A DNA stretch of 8,173 nt from Vulcanimicrobiota bacterium (GCA_014304965.1 JACRTZ010000082.1:1-8173); one strand, 5' to 3'. Positions 1 through 5,910 are shown, counted from the first letter of the stretch. The notes: generated from the sequence alone by a model not told the origin. Made by a program: numbers and translations.

Positions 1-1321
1 GCGTTCCCCAATAGCGCTGGCGCGAGACGAGCCAGTCGCGTAGCTTGTAGTTGACGGTGCGCGCGCCGATGCCGAGCGCCGTCAGTTTTTCCGCAATCGC
101 GGTACGCGCCCCGCCGGAGGGCATGCCGGTATAGTCGCCGCTCGCGATGAGGACGCCGTCTTCTTCGTACGCCGCCTCGAGCCTGAGCTCGTCCGATGAA
201 TGTGTTCCGCTCGATGCGGCGACGACGCGCGCGATCGGCAGCCCCATCGCGCGCGCGAACTCGAAATCGCGCTGGTCGTGGGCGGGGACGCCCATGACGG
301 CGCCGGTTCCGTAGTCGGCGAGCACGTAATTGGTCACCCAGACCGGGATGCGTTCGTTCGATAGGGGATTGCGCGCGAACGCTCCGGTCGGCAAGCCCGT
401 TTTTTCCATCAAACTCGTGCGCTCGAGTTCGGATTTGTTGCGCACCGAGACCGCAAAAGCTTCGACGTCGCTCCTGCGTTCGGGATGCTGCGTCAAGATG
501 CGCGCGACGATCGGGTGTTCGGGGGCGAGCGCGAGAAATGTCACGCCGAAAAGCGTGTCAAGCCGCGTCGTGTACGCCGAAACGCGCTCCTCGAGGTTCT
601 CGATTTCGAACGAAAACGTCGCGCCCTCGCTGCGCCCGATCCAATTGCGCTGCATGGTGCGAATCTTGTCGGGCCAGCCGCTAAGGCGCTCGATACCTTC
701 GAGCAGGCGGTCCGCAAAATCGGTAATCTTCAAGAACCATTGCGAAAGGTTCCGGCGCTCGACCAGCGTGTCGCAACGCCAGCAGCGGCCGTCTTGGACT
801 TGCTCGTTGGCCAGAACCGTTTGGTCCTTCGGGCACCAATTTACGGGCGCTTCCCGCTTGTAGGCGAGTCCGTCTTCGTAGAGCCGTACGAACAGCCACT
901 GGTTCCAGCGGTAATAGGACGCGTCGCAGGTCGCGAATTCGCGCGACCAGTCGTAACCCGTGCCCATCAGCCGGATGTCGCGCTGCATCTTCGCGACGTT
1001 GGAACGCGTCCACTCACCTGGGTCGACGCCGCGCTCGATCGCGGCATTTTCGGCCGGCAGTCCGAACGCGTCGAAGCCCATCGGGTGCATAACGTTGTAG
1101 CCTTGCATGCGCATCAAGCGCGCGTAAGCGTCGCCGAGCGTGTAGTTCTTAGCATGCCCGACGTGAAGATCGCCCGACGGGTACGGCAGCATTTCGAGCG
1201 CGTAGAACTTCTCGCGCGGATCGTCGTCGCGAGCGCGATAGATCCCGTCGCGTTCCCAGCGCTCTTGCATGCGCCGCTCGACGTTGCGGAAATCGTACGT
1301 GGGCGCGCGTTCCTCGACCAT
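1..1321 (-). CDS. leuS: Leucyl-tRNA synthetase, N-terminal half (partial, cut by window edge)
   Basis: Charges tRNA-Leu with leucine in the cytoplasm (class I aminoacyl-tRNA synthetase). The reverse strand is open for 440 codons from the ATG at 1321-1319 to the left edge. The class I HIGH signature is PYPSGDLHVGH at residues 46-56, followed by the LeuRS-typical MGFDAFGLPAENAA (81-94). A Cys motif (NWCP at 161-164, then CWRC at 180-183) and QWFLKITDFAD (194-204) follow. The CP1 editing domain shows YTTRLDTLFG (250-259) and GTGAVMGVPAHDQRDFEF (338-355), including the Asp/Arg expected for hydrolysis of mischarged tRNA. The segment ends at RQRYWGT, so the KMSKS loop and the anticodon-binding and C-terminal domains lie outside the window; full-length LeuRS is about 800-860 residues. 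The start agrees with family N-termini (YDFRNVERRMQERW), although the ribosome-binding site is weak (GGAA about 12 nt upstream). The family assignment is secure. Confidence 0.97.
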   Translation of the reverse strand, partial: MVEERAPTYDFRNVERRMQERWERDGIYRARDDDPREKFYALEMLPYPSGDLHVGHAKNYTLGDAYARLMRMQGYNVMHPMGFDAFGLPAENAAIERGVDPGEWTRSNVAKMQRDIRLMGTGYDWSREFATCDASYYRWNQWLFVRLYEDGLAYKREAPVNWCPKDQTVLANEQVQDGRCWRCDTLVERRNLSQWFLKITDFADRLLEGIERLSGWPDKIRTMQRNWIGRSEGATFSFEIENLEERVSAYTTRLDTLFGVTFLALAPEHPIVARILTQHPERRSDVEAFAVSVRNKSELERTSLMEKTGLPTGAFARNPLSNERIPVWVTNYVLADYGTGAVMGVPAHDQRDFEFARAMGLPIARVVAASSGTHSSDELRLEAAYEEDGVLIASGDYTGMPSGGARTAIAEKLTALGIGARTVNYKLRDWLVSRQRYWGT

Positions 1322-1382
1322 GGTGCGTTCAGTTTCCGTTTCGGGCGGCGCTTGGGCCTTGTCGTTTCCGTGCGCCGCAGTG

Positions 1383-1409
1383 AATATATCGAACGTGAAC
1401 ACGCGACAA
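1383..1409 (-). promoter_or_regulatory. Possible leuS promoter
   Basis: On the minus strand TATATT (1388-1383) resembles a -10 box (5 of 6 consensus bases). TTGTCG (1409-1404) resembles a -35 box (4 of 6) with a 15-nt spacer, which is shorter than ideal. It would place transcription start about 55 nt before the leuS ATG. It overlaps the first codons of the divergent comEA. This was found by eye and is tentative. Confidence 0.3.
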
Positions 1410-2045
1410 GGCCTGGCCGTTGCAGCCGTTGCGATAGCTGGGTTCGCCGCCCTGATGCGCGCGCAGCGAGCGCCGGAGCCCGCGCCTGCGGTCAAGATCG
1501 CGGCGACGGTTGCCGCGCGCTCCGGACCAAACACGAGCGGAGCCGTGGTGTTCGTGGCGGGTGAAGTCGTGCAGCCCGGGGTTTACCGGCTGCCTCCCGG
1601 AGCGCGCATCGAAGCAGCCGTTCGCGCCGCGGGCGGCGTCAAGGCCGGCGCGGATCCGGTCGCGGTCAACTTCGCCGAGCCGCTGCGCGACGGCGAGGAA
1701 ATCGTGGTTCCGGCGATCGGCCGGACGCCCGCCGCCCACGCTGCGAATGCGAATCGGCTGCCGCGCCCTCGCGCGCACCGTTCGGGGCGTTCCCGCGCGC
1801 CGAGTGCAAATCGCGCTGCGGCTCCAAGCCGAAAGGCGCCGCCGCTCGAGCCCGTCGACCTCAATCTCGCCGATGCGGCGCAACTCGAATCGCTACCCGG
1901 CATCGGCGCACGCTTGGCGGAGCGGATCGTGGCTTTCCGCGAAGCAAACGGCCCCTTTGCCGCGCTCGACGAGTTGCTCGACGTCAACGGCGTCGGCGAG
2001 CGTCTTTTGGAAGCGATCGCGCCCTACGTTACCGTAGGGCGCTGA
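1395..2045 (+). CDS. comEA: ComEA-like competence DNA receptor (SLBB + helix-hairpin-helix)
   Basis: Likely a membrane-anchored, extracytoplasmic double-stranded DNA-binding protein used in natural transformation. With the GTG start at 1395 the product is 216 residues. A short basic N-terminus is followed by one hydrophobic anchor (GLAVAAVAIAGFAALM, 6-21). Next comes an SLBB domain (AVVFVAGEVVQPGVYRLP at about 50-67, extending to about 108), then a basic Ala/Arg/Pro linker (109-152). The C-terminal tandem helix-hairpin-helix DNA-binding domain (153-214) opens with VDLNLADAAQLESLPGIGA and contains LPGIGARLAERI and VNGVGERLLEAI. This order and length are typical of ComEA. The start is uncertain: GTG 1380 or ATG 1320 (which shares the CCATGG palindrome with the leuS start) are in frame, and none has a clear Shine-Dalgarno. 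I prefer 1395 because it puts the anchor at the N-terminus. No comEC follows; the next gene is convergent. Confidence 0.9.
   Translation: MNTRQGLAVAAVAIAGFAALMRAQRAPEPAPAVKIAATVAARSGPNTSGAVVFVAGEVVQPGVYRLPPGARIEAAVRAAGGVKAGADPVAVNFAEPLRDGEEIVVPAIGRTPAAHAANANRLPRPRAHRSGRSRAPSANRAAAPSRKAPPLEPVDLNLADAAQLESLPGIGARLAERIVAFREANGPFAALDELLDVNGVGERLLEAIAPYVTVGR
2019..2042. terminator. Perfect 10-bp hairpin between convergent genes
   Basis: GCGCCCTACG (2019-2028) and CGTAGGGCGC (2033-2042) are perfect inverted repeats around a TTAC loop. The hairpin lies over the last comEA codons and 27 nt beyond the stop of the convergent TPM gene, where a bidirectional terminator would sit. Neither strand has a clear U-tract after the stem, so it is terminator-like rather than a textbook intrinsic terminator. 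Confidence 0.5.
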
Positions 2046-2068
2046 TCTTCGGTCGTGGTCGGGTGCGC

Positions 2069-3052
2069 CTACCAGCCGCCGTCGCCGCCGCCGCCGCCGT
2101 CGAATCCGCCGCCGCCGCCGCCGGCATCGAATCCGCCGCCGGAGTCGCCGAAGCTTCCGCCTCCGGCATTCCCCATGTCGGCTTGACCCGGATCGGATTG
2201 CCATCCGCCCGCATCGGGGGAACCGGCTTCGCCGGCGATGCCGGCACTCTGTCCCGCGTCACCGATGTTGGCGCCATGCTGCCCGAACATCTGGTTGCCG
2301 AGCCACGCGCCGCCGAGGCCGCCGAGCAGCCCGCTAAAGAAACCGCCTCCGCCGCCACCGCCGTAGCCCGGCCCATAACCGCCCGGACCGTAGCCGGGTC
2401 CCGGCGCGCCGGGACCGCCCGGGCCATAGCCCGGCGGCATCATCTTCGGGCCGGCCATGGCCCGGAAGATCGCGCGAATGATGAGGAAGCCCGCGAACAG
2501 GAAAATTCCGAGCCAAATAAGTGACATGCCGCCTCCAAACGATGATGATCCGACGGGCGCCGGCGCGCGAACCGGCGTCGTATGCCGGACGGCCGAGCTG
2601 CCCAAGTGACTGCGGTACTGATCGAGCACGAGGTTGACGCCGGTCGTGACCGCTTGATCGGGATCTCCCGAACGCAAGTAGCCGCGCATGGCATCGTGAA
2701 TCGTCGTAAACGAACCGGACGGGAAGAACGCCTTCGAGGCCCTATCGCCGACGATCAGGTCCTTCTTTTCCGCTTTCGCAAAGTACAAGAGCACGCCGTT
2801 GACTTGCTGCTTGGCGAACGTTTGCTCGGCGGCGTCTTTGAGCGCACGCCCGTTGAGCGACGGTTCGGTGACGACGACGATCTCTTTTCCGCTTTGGCGG
2901 TCGAAATCGCCGATCGTTCGATTGAGGTTCGTCGCCGTCGCGGCGGAGAACAGTTGCGCGCCGTCTTGGACGTACGCGTCCCGTGCGAGGGCCGGCTGGG
3001 CCGCCGCGAGGCCGATGGCCAGAAGTGCGCCAAGCGCGCCGAACGTTTTCAT
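2069..3052 (-). CDS. Secreted or membrane TPM-domain protein with Gly-rich tail (YgcG family)
   Basis: A 327-residue exported protein of unknown precise function. Residues 1-23 form a Sec signal peptide (MKTFGALGALLAIGLAAA, ending near PALA). Residues 25-150 match the TPM (YgcG/PF04536) fold: AYVQDGAQLFSA, then GKEIVVVTEPSLNG and NGVLLYFAKAEKKDLIVG. TPM proteins are extracytoplasmic, and some members have been linked to photosystem II repair or metal binding; which applies here is unknown. A transmembrane segment follows (MSLIWLGIFLFAGFLIIRAI, about 176-195), then PGYGPGG-type repeats (205-238), a glycine-zipper-like stretch (SGLLGGLGGAWLGNQMFG, about 240-257) and a Gly-rich tail ending in GGW, as is common in this family. 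The start at 3052 is favoured over an in-frame ATG at 3118 because GAGG lies 6 nt upstream and the signal peptide begins there. It is the last gene of the cluster, 70 nt beyond the small ORF. Confidence 0.88.
   Translation of the reverse strand: MKTFGALGALLAIGLAAAQPALARDAYVQDGAQLFSAATATNLNRTIGDFDRQSGKEIVVVTEPSLNGRALKDAAEQTFAKQQVNGVLLYFAKAEKKDLIVGDRASKAFFPSGSFTTIHDAMRGYLRSGDPDQAVTTGVNLVLDQYRSHLGSSAVRHTTPVRAPAPVGSSSFGGGMSLIWLGIFLFAGFLIIRAIFRAMAGPKMMPPGYGPGGPGAPGPGYGPGGYGPGYGGGGGGGFFSGLLGGLGGAWLGNQMFGQHGANIGDAGQSAGIAGEAGSPDAGGWQSDPGQADMGNAGGGSFGDSGGGFDAGGGGGGFDGGGGGDGGW
2074..2165 (-). repeat. Low-complexity Gly-codon run in the TPM gene
   Basis: Near-continuous GCC/CCG triplets on the plus strand, read as Gly codons (with some Asp, Phe and Ser) on the minus strand. 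They encode the C-terminal Gly-rich tail of the TPM protein. A second such stretch (about 2341-2440) encodes the PGYGPGG repeats. Both are coding low complexity and could vary in length by slippage. Confidence 0.8.
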
Positions 3053-3079
3053 GGAGTACCTCGTGCTGTTCACGCCCGC

Positions 3080-3107
3080 TAGTACCCTGCGCTCCCGAAA
3101 AGGTTCC
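3080..3107 (-). promoter_or_regulatory. Possible ECF-sigma-type promoter for the TPM gene
   Basis: On the minus strand GGAACC (3107-3102) is followed by a 16-nt spacer and GTACTA (3085-3080). GGAAC with about 16 nt before the -10 is typical of extracytoplasmic-function sigma promoters. It lies entirely in the gap between the small ORF and the TPM gene and would give a leader of about 20 nt containing the Shine-Dalgarno. This is a visual match only. Confidence 0.33.
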
Positions 3108-3122
3108 AAGACGAGCATAAGC

Positions 3123-3248
3123 TCAGCGGGGGGCGACCATCACGATCGTGCCGACAATAGTAAACACGAAGAACGCCAAAAAGACCCAAATAAACGCCTT
3201 CTTGAAATTTTCGCGCATTCGGCGCCGGCTGCGGGGTTCGAGTTTCAC
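3123..3248 (-). CDS. Small single-pass membrane protein (41 aa), translationally coupled to rsfS
   Basis: I do not recognise this protein. GTG at 3248-3246 overlaps the rsfS TGA in a GTGA (4 nt), and the frame runs 41 codons to TGA at 3125-3123. The product has a strongly basic N-terminus (VKLEPRSRRRMRENFKKA, 1-18), then one hydrophobic helix of about 20 residues (FIWVFLAFFVFTIVGTIVMV, 19-38), then APR. By the positive-inside rule the N-terminus faces the cytoplasm. An internal ATG at 3218 would give 31 residues. The overlap, the clean amphipathic-to-hydrophobic layout and the absence of a competing gene support a real gene, but there is no homology evidence. The basic tail could bind nucleic acid or ribosomes near the membrane; that is speculation. 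Confidence 0.6.
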   Translation of the reverse strand: MKLEPRSRRRMRENFKKAFIWVFLAFFVFTIVGTIVMVAPR

Positions 3249-3589
3249 GAACTCTGCGCCGCCCGGCGCGGCTCGCCCGTTCCCCACAGACGCTCGAGAT
3301 TGTAAAACGTGCGCAATTCCGGCGTGAAGACATGCACGACAACCGGGCCGAGATCGAGTAATATCCAGCCTCCGTCGGCGTACCCTTCGATGCGCGCGAC
3401 CGGATGGCCGCCGGCCTTGCTGCGTTCGACGATAGCGTCGGCGATCGAACGCGTTTGTATTTTGGATCGGCCGGTCGCGATGACGAACGCGTCGGCGACG
3501 ATCGTGCGGCCGTCCAGCGGAAGGACGATGACGTCTTCCGCTTTCTTATCGAGGGCGGCGTCTTGGACGAGATCGATTAGGTCGGGCAG
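3245..3589 (-). CDS. rsfS: Ribosome silencing factor RsfS (Iojap/DUF143 family), CTG start
   Basis: RsfS binds ribosomal protein uL14 on the large subunit and blocks 30S-50S joining, slowing translation in stationary phase or starvation. The frame encodes 114 residues, normal for the family: DKKAEDVIVLPL (14-25), ADAFVIATGRSK (32-43), IEGYADGGWILLDLGPVVVH (67-86) and FTPELRTFYNLERLWG (88-103). All are conserved RsfS blocks. The reading frame has no ATG. CTG at 3589-3587 is taken as the start because a perfect AGGAG (3600-3596) lies 6 nt upstream and family alignments begin there; no ATG, GTG or TTG occurs upstream in this frame within the stretch I checked (to about 3658). The gene begins inside the last codons of yqeK (13-nt overlap), and its stop overlaps the next start (GTGA). 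The product is near certain; the start codon is well supported but unusual. Confidence 0.9.
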   Translation of the reverse strand: MPDLIDLVQDAALDKKAEDVIVLPLDGRTIVADAFVIATGRSKIQTRSIADAIVERSKAGGHPVARIEGYADGGWILLDLGPVVVHVFTPELRTFYNLERLWGTGEPRRAAQSS

Positions 3590-4182
3590 CTGGGTCTCCT
3601 CTCGCTTGGGGCGGCATGAGCGGGACGGTCGAGAGCGGCGATAGCCGCGATCGTTTGCGGCGCCGGCTTGCCGCCGCGCGCTGCGATATAATTCACGCTC
3701 TCGCGCAAAACGGCAAGCGTGCCGGCGTCAAGGTCTTCGAACGCGAGCGCCTCGAGTCGCGCGCGGCCCGCGAAGTCGCGTCCCGGTTCGACGCTGTCGG
3801 CGACGTACACGACCTTGTCGAGGCGCGACATATCGGCGGCGCCAAGCGTATGCGTCCGGATTGCGGAAAGCACCGCTTCGTCGCGTACGCCGAAACGTTC
3901 GCGAGCGATTTCCGCGCCGACCCGCGCGTGCAGCACGACGGGATTCGCCCGTTCGAAAGCATCTACGGGCAGGCCGCGCCGCACGCATTCGTCGAGCAGC
4001 CGGCTCGGGGAGTAGAGGCGGGCAAGATCGTGGAGCATGCCTGCCAGGCGGGCGTTTGCGGTTGTTTCCCGGTGACGTGAAGCGAGCCGGCCGGCCAAGC
4101 GCGCGACCCGCACGACGTGGGCATAACGATGCTCTTGTCCGAGCTCATCGCGTACGGCGCGCGCGAGATGCGCGAACGTCAA
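3577..4182 (-). CDS. yqeK: YqeK-type HD-domain Ap4A hydrolase
   Basis: YqeK proteins are HD-superfamily metal enzymes that symmetrically cleave diadenosine tetraphosphate (Ap4A), a stress alarmone. With a TTG start at 4182 the product is 201 residues, slightly longer than the usual 185-200. Motifs in order: EHRYAHVVRVARLA (17-30, first His ligand), MLHDLAR (49-55, the HD pair), VLHARVGAEIA (83-93), AIRTHTLG (107-114) and LDKVVYVADSVEPGRDF (121-137, final Asp). These match Bacillus YqeK closely. The C-terminal 40 or so residues are less conserved. TTG 4182 overlaps the rimI stop as TTGA (4 nt); the open frame extends far upstream, but that part is antisense-like shadow without family similarity. 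In many bacteria nadD precedes yqeK; here rimI does. rsfS follows with overlap. Confidence 0.92.
   Translation of the reverse strand: MTFAHLARAVRDELGQEHRYAHVVRVARLAGRLASRHRETTANARLAGMLHDLARLYSPSRLLDECVRRGLPVDAFERANPVVLHARVGAEIARERFGVRDEAVLSAIRTHTLGAADMSRLDKVVYVADSVEPGRDFAGRARLEALAFEDLDAGTLAVLRESVNYIAARGGKPAPQTIAAIAALDRPAHAAPSERRPSCPT
3590..3600 (-). promoter_or_regulatory. Shine-Dalgarno that sets the CTG start of rsfS
   Basis: AGGAG (3600-3596) followed by ACCCAG and then CTG. It is the strongest ribosome-binding site I noticed in the window and lies inside the yqeK coding sequence. It points to CTG 3589 in a frame with no ATG. Confidence 0.75.
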
Positions 4183-4745
4183 GAAGCGTCCACGTCGAGT
4201 GCGTTCTCGAGCTCCGCCGCGAGCGTGTCGAGGCGTTTGCGGTACAGCTCGCTGCGCAAATGTCCGGCCCACATGACGACGGCGTTCTCGCCATTGTCGC
4301 TGTAATAGCCGCGGCGCGTCGAAACGACCGAAAAACCATACTTTCGGTACAAGCGTTGCGCAACGTGGTTCGACTCGCGCGCTTCGAGCGTGAGCCACGA
4401 GGCGCCGCCGGCCGTCGCTTCGCGAATCAGGTGCACCAGCATCTGCTCGCCGTAATGCCGGCCGCGCCAATCGGGATGCACGGCGATGGTCGTGATGTGC
4501 GCGTCTTCGAGAATCACCCAAATCCCGCCGTACGCGATCAGATCGCCGCCGGAACCGTCGCGGCCGACGAAATAGTGCGCGAGCTTGTTGTCGCTCAGTT
4601 CGCTGGAAAACGCGCTCGTCGGCCACGATGCGGAAAACGAGAGTGCCTCGATGTGCGTGACGGCTCGTACGTCCGCATGCGACATCGGCTGCACGGACAG
4701 ACGGGGCGGCGAATCGGCAGGGCGCGGCTCGAGTTCGGCCCTCAC
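4179..4745 (-). CDS. rimI: RimI-like ribosomal protein S18 N-alpha-acetyltransferase (GNAT)
   Basis: GNAT-fold enzyme that transfers acetyl from acetyl-CoA to a protein N-terminus, classically ribosomal protein bS18. With the GTG at 4745 it has 188 residues. Seen: VTHIEALSFSASW (29-41, the substrate-side helix typical of RimI), DAHITTIAVHPDWRGRHYGE (81-100, strand 4 plus the acetyl-CoA pyrophosphate loop, where His stands at the usual Gly position), LTLEARESNHVAQRLYRKYG (118-137) and RRGYYSDNGENAVVMW (144-159, the conserved RimI C-terminal signature). The family core begins near residue 16, so the first 15 residues are a Pro-rich extension; an ATG at residue 21 would cut into the fold. GTG 4745 overlaps the tsaB stop (GTGA). 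The tsaB neighbour strongly supports RimI over other GNATs. About 27 residues after the fold (160-188) are helical and charged. Confidence 0.9.
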   Translation of the reverse strand: MRAELEPRPADSPPRLSVQPMSHADVRAVTHIEALSFSASWPTSAFSSELSDNKLAHYFVGRDGSGGDLIAYGGIWVILEDAHITTIAVHPDWRGRHYGEQMLVHLIREATAGGASWLTLEARESNHVAQRLYRKYGFSVVSTRRGYYSDNGENAVVMWAGHLRSELYRKRLDTLAAELENALDVDAS

Positions 4746-5365
4746 GCAGCTCCGTAATCGGCGCGCAGGGCATGCGCGTCGGGCAGCGGGTCGTGCGCGA
4801 AGGCTCTGCGGGCCAACGTGAGCGCCGCGGGAACCGTTTCCTCGGGAAGAGTCCGCACGTTGAGGCCGCGTTCGCCGAGGCGCGCGAGCGTGCCCTGCGC
4901 CGCCCCAAAGCAAGTCGCGGACGAGCCGCCGGGCAAAGCCGCGACGATCCAGTCTTCGGCCTCGGAAAGCGGCCCGCTAAACGTCGCCGTCTCGGTGGCT
5001 TGGCGCAATCGAACGTGCACGAAGCCCTTCTTCCCCGCGATGAACGCCGCGCTCGGCAGCTCCGCTTCGGCGGCCTCGACGACGTCGAACGAGGAAAGCG
5101 CCACGAGCGGCAGGGCCCGCGCGAGAGCCAGGCTCTTTGCGTAGCTGAGCGCGATTCGAAGGCCGGTGTACGCACCCGGCCCGACGGTCACCGCGATCGA
5201 GCGGACGGGGCCGAAGCCGGCCGGGCCCAGGACGGCGGCGACGATCTCCAAACCGCGTTCGAGCGCGTCGCCGCCCTGCGTGGCGGCACACCGCTCGATC
5301 GCTCCGTCGGGTGAGCGCAGCGCGGCTGAAAACGGTCCGAGCGCGCCTTCGAGCGCGAGAATCAT
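4742..5365 (-). CDS. tsaB: TsaB, scaffold subunit of the tRNA t6A37 synthesis complex
   Basis: TsaB is the non-catalytic ASKHA-fold partner of TsaD. With TsaE it forms the complex that transfers threonylcarbamoyl to A37 of ANN-reading tRNAs. The ATG at 5365 gives 207 residues, within the family range. The hallmark is TVGPGAYTGLRIALSYAKSL (60-79), equivalent to the usual GPGSFTGLRIG-x-x-x-AKGLA. IAGKKGFVHVRLRQ (109-122) corresponds to the conserved D/AARR-EVY strand but is divergent. The N-terminus reads MILALEGALGPFSAAL instead of the usual ILAIDTS, so the phosphate-loop Asp is lost, which is tolerable in a pseudo-ATPase. ATG 5365 overlaps the tsaE TGA as ATGA, which fixes the start and implies coupling. 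tsaD is not in the cluster. Confidence 0.93.
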   Translation of the reverse strand: MILALEGALGPFSAALRSPDGAIERCAATQGGDALERGLEIVAAVLGPAGFGPVRSIAVTVGPGAYTGLRIALSYAKSLALARALPLVALSSFDVVEAAEAELPSAAFIAGKKGFVHVRLRQATETATFSGPLSEAEDWIVAALPGGSSATCFGAAQGTLARLGERGLNVRTLPEETVPAALTLARRAFAHDPLPDAHALRADYGAA

Positions 5366-5805
5366 CGGGCCGCCCGCGAGGCCCCCATGCGGCGGACCTC
5401 GATCTCGCGCGGAGCGTCGCCGGCGCCCTCGAAATGCACGGCGAGGTGTCGTTCGGGAACGAACGCGGGCCAGCGTTCCGGCCATTCGACGAGGACGATC
5501 GCGCCGTTTTCGAGCGCTTCTTCGAGCCCGAGTTCGCGCGCTTCGGCGGGATCGTCCAAACGGTAGAGGTCGATGTGCTCGACCGGCGGCGAACCAGCAT
5601 ACGTGTGGCGAAACGTGAACGTCGGGCTCGACACGTCGTCGCGGCCATGCAGCGCCCGGACGAGCGCGCGCGCAAACGTCGTCTTGCCGCTGCCGAGTTC
5701 GCCGCTGAGCGCGACGACGTCGCCCGGAGCGAGCGAAGCTGCGATTTCCGCCGCGATTTCGGCGATGTCCTCAAGCCCGGCTAAACGCTTGTGAATCTGC
5801 GTCAA
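5362..5805 (-). CDS. tsaE: TsaE, ATPase subunit of the tRNA t6A37 synthesis complex
   Basis: P-loop ATPase that resets the TsaB-TsaD complex during t6A37 tRNA modification. The product is 147 residues, normal for TsaE. It contains GDVVALSGELGSGKTTFARA (28-47) with the Walker A Lys41 and Thr42, then SSPTFTFRHTYAG (59-71, the conserved SPTF switch), HIDLYRLDDPAEARELGLEE (77-96, with the family HxDxYRL) and VLVEWPERW (104-112). All landmarks are in the right order. The only usable start in frame is TTG at 5805: no in-frame ATG was seen in the roughly 50 bases upstream that I checked, and family N-termini fit. No Shine-Dalgarno precedes it, so initiation is either weak or leaderless. It is the first gene of the minus-strand cluster and faces gyrA across a 132-bp gap. 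Confidence 0.94.
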   Translation of the reverse strand: MTQIHKRLAGLEDIAEIAAEIAASLAPGDVVALSGELGSGKTTFARALVRALHGRDDVSSPTFTFRHTYAGSPPVEHIDLYRLDDPAEARELGLEEALENGAIVLVEWPERWPAFVPERHLAVHFEGAGDAPREIEVRRMGASRAAR

Positions 5806-5855
5806 AGAGAAGAATTTCGACCCGATTTCGCGAAGAATTGCAGAGATGTGGTGGA

Positions 5856-5886
5856 GACGGCAAAGCCGCGATAGCCGGCTTCCGTC
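5856..5886. other. Bulged stem-loop in the tsaE-gyrA gap
   Basis: GACGG (5856-5860) pairs with CCGTC (5882-5886), and AAGCCG (5863-5868) pairs with CGGCTT (5876-5881) around a 7-nt loop. Together they form an 11-bp stem with a two-base CA bulge. It could be a leader RNA element of gyrA or of tsaE, or an operator. Function unknown. Confidence 0.45.
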
Positions 5887-5910
5887 CGCCCCTTTCTTCG
5901 CCGTGCCGCC

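Noticed and set aside
485..1564. 359-codon plus-strand frame across leuS and the start of comEA
   Set aside because: It is antisense to a clear LeuRS and overlaps comEA in another frame. No domain is visible.
2074..2165. Triplet-rich repeat that could look like a CRISPR or structural repeat
   Set aside because: There are no spaced repeat units; it is simply Gly codons of the TPM protein tail.
3053..3118. N-terminal extension of the TPM protein from ATG 3118
   Set aside because: The extension would bury the signal peptide. The internal ATG 3052 has a GAGG at 6 nt and begins a textbook signal sequence.
3861..4757. 298-codon plus-strand frame opposite yqeK and rimI
   Set aside because: It is the antisense shadow of two well-identified genes and shows no domain.
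3577..5175. 532-codon minus-strand frame containing yqeK
   Set aside because: Only the last 201 codons resemble YqeK. The rest is an out-of-frame shadow of rimI and tsaB, so the start is placed at TTG 4182.
5845..5890. c-di-GMP (GEMM) riboswitch before gyrA
   Set aside because: Only a short GACGGCAAAGCC-like piece resembles the core. The GGCAAACC and tetraloop-receptor parts are missing.
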